Shown here: piece by piece, positions 61,984 through 64,000 of the stretch
Numbering within the stretch: position 1 is the stretch's first letter
How the letters are laid out: every line of letters begins with the position of its first letter
Origin: Limnobacter olei
GTDB taxonomy: Bacteria > Pseudomonadota > Gammaproteobacteria > Burkholderiales > Burkholderiaceae_B
Length of the DNA stretch: 64,000 nucleotides
NCBI RefSeq assembly: GCF_029087225.1
Contig: NZ_JARFJD010000010.1
Span: 1-64,000 of the forward strand
Reading direction: 5' to 3'
Made by a program: the position numbers and the translations under genes
Notes under the pieces: generated by a model
Told to the model about the DNA's origin: nothing
What the model saw: only the letters and a program-made list of their open reading frames with translations
Databases searched by the model: none

Positions 61984-62604
61984 CTACTTTCTGTTGGCCA
62001 GGCCGTTGAGGTAATTGTCGATTGTGAATTCAGCCTGCTCCATCAGGTTGAACAAGTTGGGGCTGAGCACAAAGTTGGCAAAAAGCCCGTCAATCAGGGC
62101 ATGCAAGCCAATCGCTGCCTGGCGGGCATTGGTGTGTGCAGGCAATTCGCCTTTGGCAATCGCGGCTTGAAAATCGGCTTCAATCGTTTGAATGCAGCCT
62201 TGAATGGCCTCTAGGTGCCTGTCTCGGATGGGCAACATGTCATCGACCATTTCTGCCTTGTGCATCACAATGTCAAAAACCCGCTGTGTGCGTGGGTCTT
62301 CTGCCAGCGTACGCACCACATGCATGGACCTTGTACGCAGGTAGGCCAACGGTTGTTGCTCGGGGTGCAGGTCGGGCGTGGCGATGAATTCATCCATCGG
62401 TAATATGACGCGTTGTAACATGGCATCAAACAGGTCGGCCTTGTTCTTGAAGTGCCAATAAATGGCCCCCCGCGTTAAATCCGCGGCCTTGGCAATGTCG
62501 TTCAGCGTAGTCCTCGATACCCCTTTTTCCGAGAAAACGGCTTCGGCCGTGTCCAGAATAAGATTCCTGGTTTCCTGCGCTTCTTCCTTCGTTTTTCTTA
62601 CCAC
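61984..62604 (-). CDS. acrR: TetR-family repressor of the adjacent efflux operon (AcrR/TtgR-like)
   Basis: 206 residues. The N-terminal TetR helix-turn-helix is clear (ILDTAEAVFSEKGVSRTTLNDIAKAADLTRGAIYWHFKNKADLF), in the form typical of AcrR/TtgR/MtrR. The ligand-binding C-terminal part is of normal length. It is divergent from the acrA-like gene, and an AcrR-box-like operator lies between them, so it very likely represses the pump and itself until a drug-like ligand is bound. Confidence 0.92.
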   Translation of the reverse strand: MVRKTKEEAQETRNLILDTAEAVFSEKGVSRTTLNDIAKAADLTRGAIYWHFKNKADLFDAMLQRVILPMDEFIATPDLHPEQQPLAYLRTRSMHVVRTLAEDPRTQRVFDIVMHKAEMVDDMLPIRDRHLEAIQGCIQTIEADFQAAIAKGELPAHTNARQAAIGLHALIDGLFANFVLSPNLFNLMEQAEFTIDNYLNGLANRK

Positions 62605-62634
62605 AATCGTCTACGCCAAATTGAAAAATTTATT

Positions 62635-62658
62635 TACATACACTCATGTATGTATGTA
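62635..62658. promoter_or_regulatory. AcrR-type operator
   Basis: TACATACA-N8-TGTATGTA, with the same arms and spacing as the known E. coli AcrR site, lies in the 121-bp divergent region 31 bases before the regulator start and about 67 bases before acrA. Extra TATG repeats blur the right half-site by one step. Confidence 0.8.
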
Positions 62659-62725
62659 TTATCTGACTTCTCGGTCATTAAATCAACCCGAAAAATTCCC
62701 ACAAGGATATAACAGGGCACACATC

Positions 62726-63973
62726 ATGCACAGCAACTCATTGAATTCAAAGCAAACTCAAGCTTCCCCCTACAGCCGCGCTTTTGCAGGAGCCACCCTT
62801 CTGCCCGCGTTGCTGGTGACTATATTATCCAGCGCCTTGTTGCTGGGTTGCGGCCAGGGTGCCGATGCCCAGGCCCCTGGTGGCCCCGGCGCTGGCCAGG
62901 CAGCACCTGTACCCGTGGTTGAGGTGAAAACCGAACCGCTGGAATTGACGTATGAGTACCCTGCCCAAATTGCCGGCCTGCGCGAGGTCGAAATTCGTGC
63001 ACGTGTGGCCGGTATCATCGAGCGTCGCCAGTTTGAAGAGGGCGGTCGAGTGAAGAAAGGCCAATCTTTGTACAGCCTGGACAATGCACCCTACCAAACT
63101 GCCTTGGCCCGTGCTTTGGCCGATGAAAATGCGGCCAAGGTTCGTGCAGCCCAGGCCGAGCGAGATTACAAACGTGTCATGCCTTTGGCGGATAGCAAAG
63201 CGGTGTCGCAATCTGAATTGGACAATGCACAATCTGCATTTGAAGTGGCCAAGGCAGACTTACAAGTGGCGAGCGCTGCGGTGCGAACGGCTCGCTTGAA
63301 CCTAGAGTATGCGCGTGTAGAGTCACCAGTCAATGGATTTGCAAGCCGCTCGCTTTACTCCGAAGGCAGTTTTGTATCAGGCCCTTCCGAGTTGTTGACC
63401 ACGGTTACCCAGATCGACCAAGTCTATGTGAACTTTGGTATTCCTGAGAAAGACCACGAACAACTGCGCAAAGGCATTGCAAGTGGTGCAGTCGCCTTGA
63501 GCAATGGGGATTTGGTGGTTGAAGTGTTGGGTGCAGATGGCAAACCGATGGGTTTAAAAGCCAAGCTGGGCTTTCAGGATGTGCGTGTGAACCCAGCCAC
63601 CGGTACTGTCGATGCGCGTGCCGTGTTGGCCAATGACAAGGAAGTGTTAAGCCCAGGACAATTTGTACGTGTGCGTGTAAGTGGCGCAGTGCAAAAAAAC
63701 GCCGTGTTGTTGCCACAACGGGCTGTGCTTGAGAACCCAGCAGGTGGAAAAGTCGTGATGACAGTCAGCCCGGAGAATACTGTGGCACCGCGCCCGGTTC
63801 AGGTTGCGCAGTGGAAAGGTGACCAATGGGTGGTAACCGATGGACTGGTTGCTGGCGACAAAGTGATGACCGACGGTTTCATGAAGGCCCCACCCGGAAC
63901 ACCCGTACAACCCGTGATTGCAGGCGCCGATGCGCAAGACGCAGCACCAGCAGCCACAGAGCAGAAGCAATAA
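62726..63973 (+). CDS. acrA: RND efflux periplasmic adaptor (AcrA/MexA/TtgA-like)
   Basis: 415 residues from the ATG at 62726, with AGGG upstream; a long in-frame extension overlaps the regulator and is rejected. The signal peptide ends in a lipobox (LLLGC). Lipoyl halves (EIRARVAGIIERRQFEEGGRVKKGQSLYSLD; RLNLEYARVESPVNGFASRS), a coiled-coil hairpin between them, and the barrel (LSPGQFVRVRV) are in order. It joins the inner-membrane RND pump to a TolC-type channel for export of drugs or toxic compounds. The pump gene follows 10 bases later. Confidence 0.94.
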   Translation: MHSNSLNSKQTQASPYSRAFAGATLLPALLVTILSSALLLGCGQGADAQAPGGPGAGQAAPVPVVEVKTEPLELTYEYPAQIAGLREVEIRARVAGIIERRQFEEGGRVKKGQSLYSLDNAPYQTALARALADENAAKVRAAQAERDYKRVMPLADSKAVSQSELDNAQSAFEVAKADLQVASAAVRTARLNLEYARVESPVNGFASRSLYSEGSFVSGPSELLTTVTQIDQVYVNFGIPEKDHEQLRKGIASGAVALSNGDLVVEVLGADGKPMGLKAKLGFQDVRVNPATGTVDARAVLANDKEVLSPGQFVRVRVSGAVQKNAVLLPQRAVLENPAGGKVVMTVSPENTVAPRPVQVAQWKGDQWVVTDGLVAGDKVMTDGFMKAPPGTPVQPVIAGADAQDAAPAATEQKQ

Positions 63974-63983
63974 GGGGTCACAC

Positions 63984-64000
63984 ATGTTTTCGAAATTTTT
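63984..64000 (+). CDS. acrB: Start of RND efflux pump gene (AcrB-like), cut by window edge
   Basis: ATG at 63984 with AGGGG upstream. Only MFSKFF is visible, which is the usual beginning of AcrB/MexB/TtgB pumps. Assignment rests on that and on the preceding adaptor gene. Confidence 0.75.

Noticed and set aside
61963-61984. Terminator between the SDR and AcrR-like genes
   Set aside because: Only a 5-bp GCCCC/GGGGC stem with an 8-base loop and no T run was found.
62462-62725. N-terminal extension of the acrA-like protein
   Set aside because: It overlaps the repressor gene and the operator; the lipoprotein signal starts properly at 62726.
1-64000. tRNA, rRNA, CRISPR array or prophage
   Set aside because: None seen on either strand: no repeat-spacer pattern, no rRNA segments, no integrase or phage structural genes.

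Overview
The window looks like chromosomal DNA of a betaproteobacterium, most probably a Burkholderiales organism of the Limnobacter type. This is inferred from gene content and protein style, not from a marker gene: no rRNA, tRNA, plasmid, prophage or CRISPR sequence was seen. Genes are densely packed, many with ATGA stop/start overlaps.

1-9.2 kb is a copper/silver region: the tail of an unidentified gene, a cupredoxin, a CusF-like chaperone, a patatin-type lipoprotein, then a Cys-rich small protein followed by a cusC-cusB-cusA efflux operon. A perfect palindrome resembling a CopR/PcoR box sits in the divergent promoter region at 2594-2609. 9.3-26.5 kb is mostly housekeeping and sensing: a very large soluble hybrid kinase with receiver domains at both ends, an EamA transporter, a fasciclin protein, a SixA-like phosphatase, a TerC-family protein, a membrane hybrid kinase with a Cache-like sensor, a YgjV-like membrane protein, metH and a GNAT acetyltransferase. 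A 186-bp element with long terminal inverted repeats and a 4-bp flanking duplication lies just before metH.

26.5-51.4 kb is a nearly complete non-flagellar type III secretion system (injectisome) in two convergent blocks. The + block is sctV-D-N-O-Q-R-S-T-U. The - block, read from right to left, is a ZorA/ZorB-like stator pair, a rod-like protein, sctJ-K-L-C-W, a small unknown protein, candidate sctP, sctI and sctF, then a run of probable secreted proteins (two of them translocator-like by their hydrophobic segments) that I cannot match to named families. The two blocks overlap tail to tail by 61 bp. The stator pair at the head of an injectisome operon is the most unusual feature of the window. 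No SycD-type chaperone and no dedicated regulator were recognised. Next to it is a 517-residue protein with a FecR/LapA-retention-like head and a low-complexity repeat body, closed by its own terminator.

53.4-61.2 kb carries an acyl-CoA catabolic cluster: two acyl-CoA dehydrogenases, the two subunits of a methylcrotonyl/geranyl-CoA-type carboxylase and an SDR with an altered active site, with two CAAAC-N4-GTTTG operators resembling PsrA sites, plus a putative metallopeptidase. 61.3-64 kb has another SDR, then an AcrR-like repressor divergent from an acrAB-type drug efflux operon, with an AcrR-box-like operator between them. The acrB-like gene is cut by the window edge.
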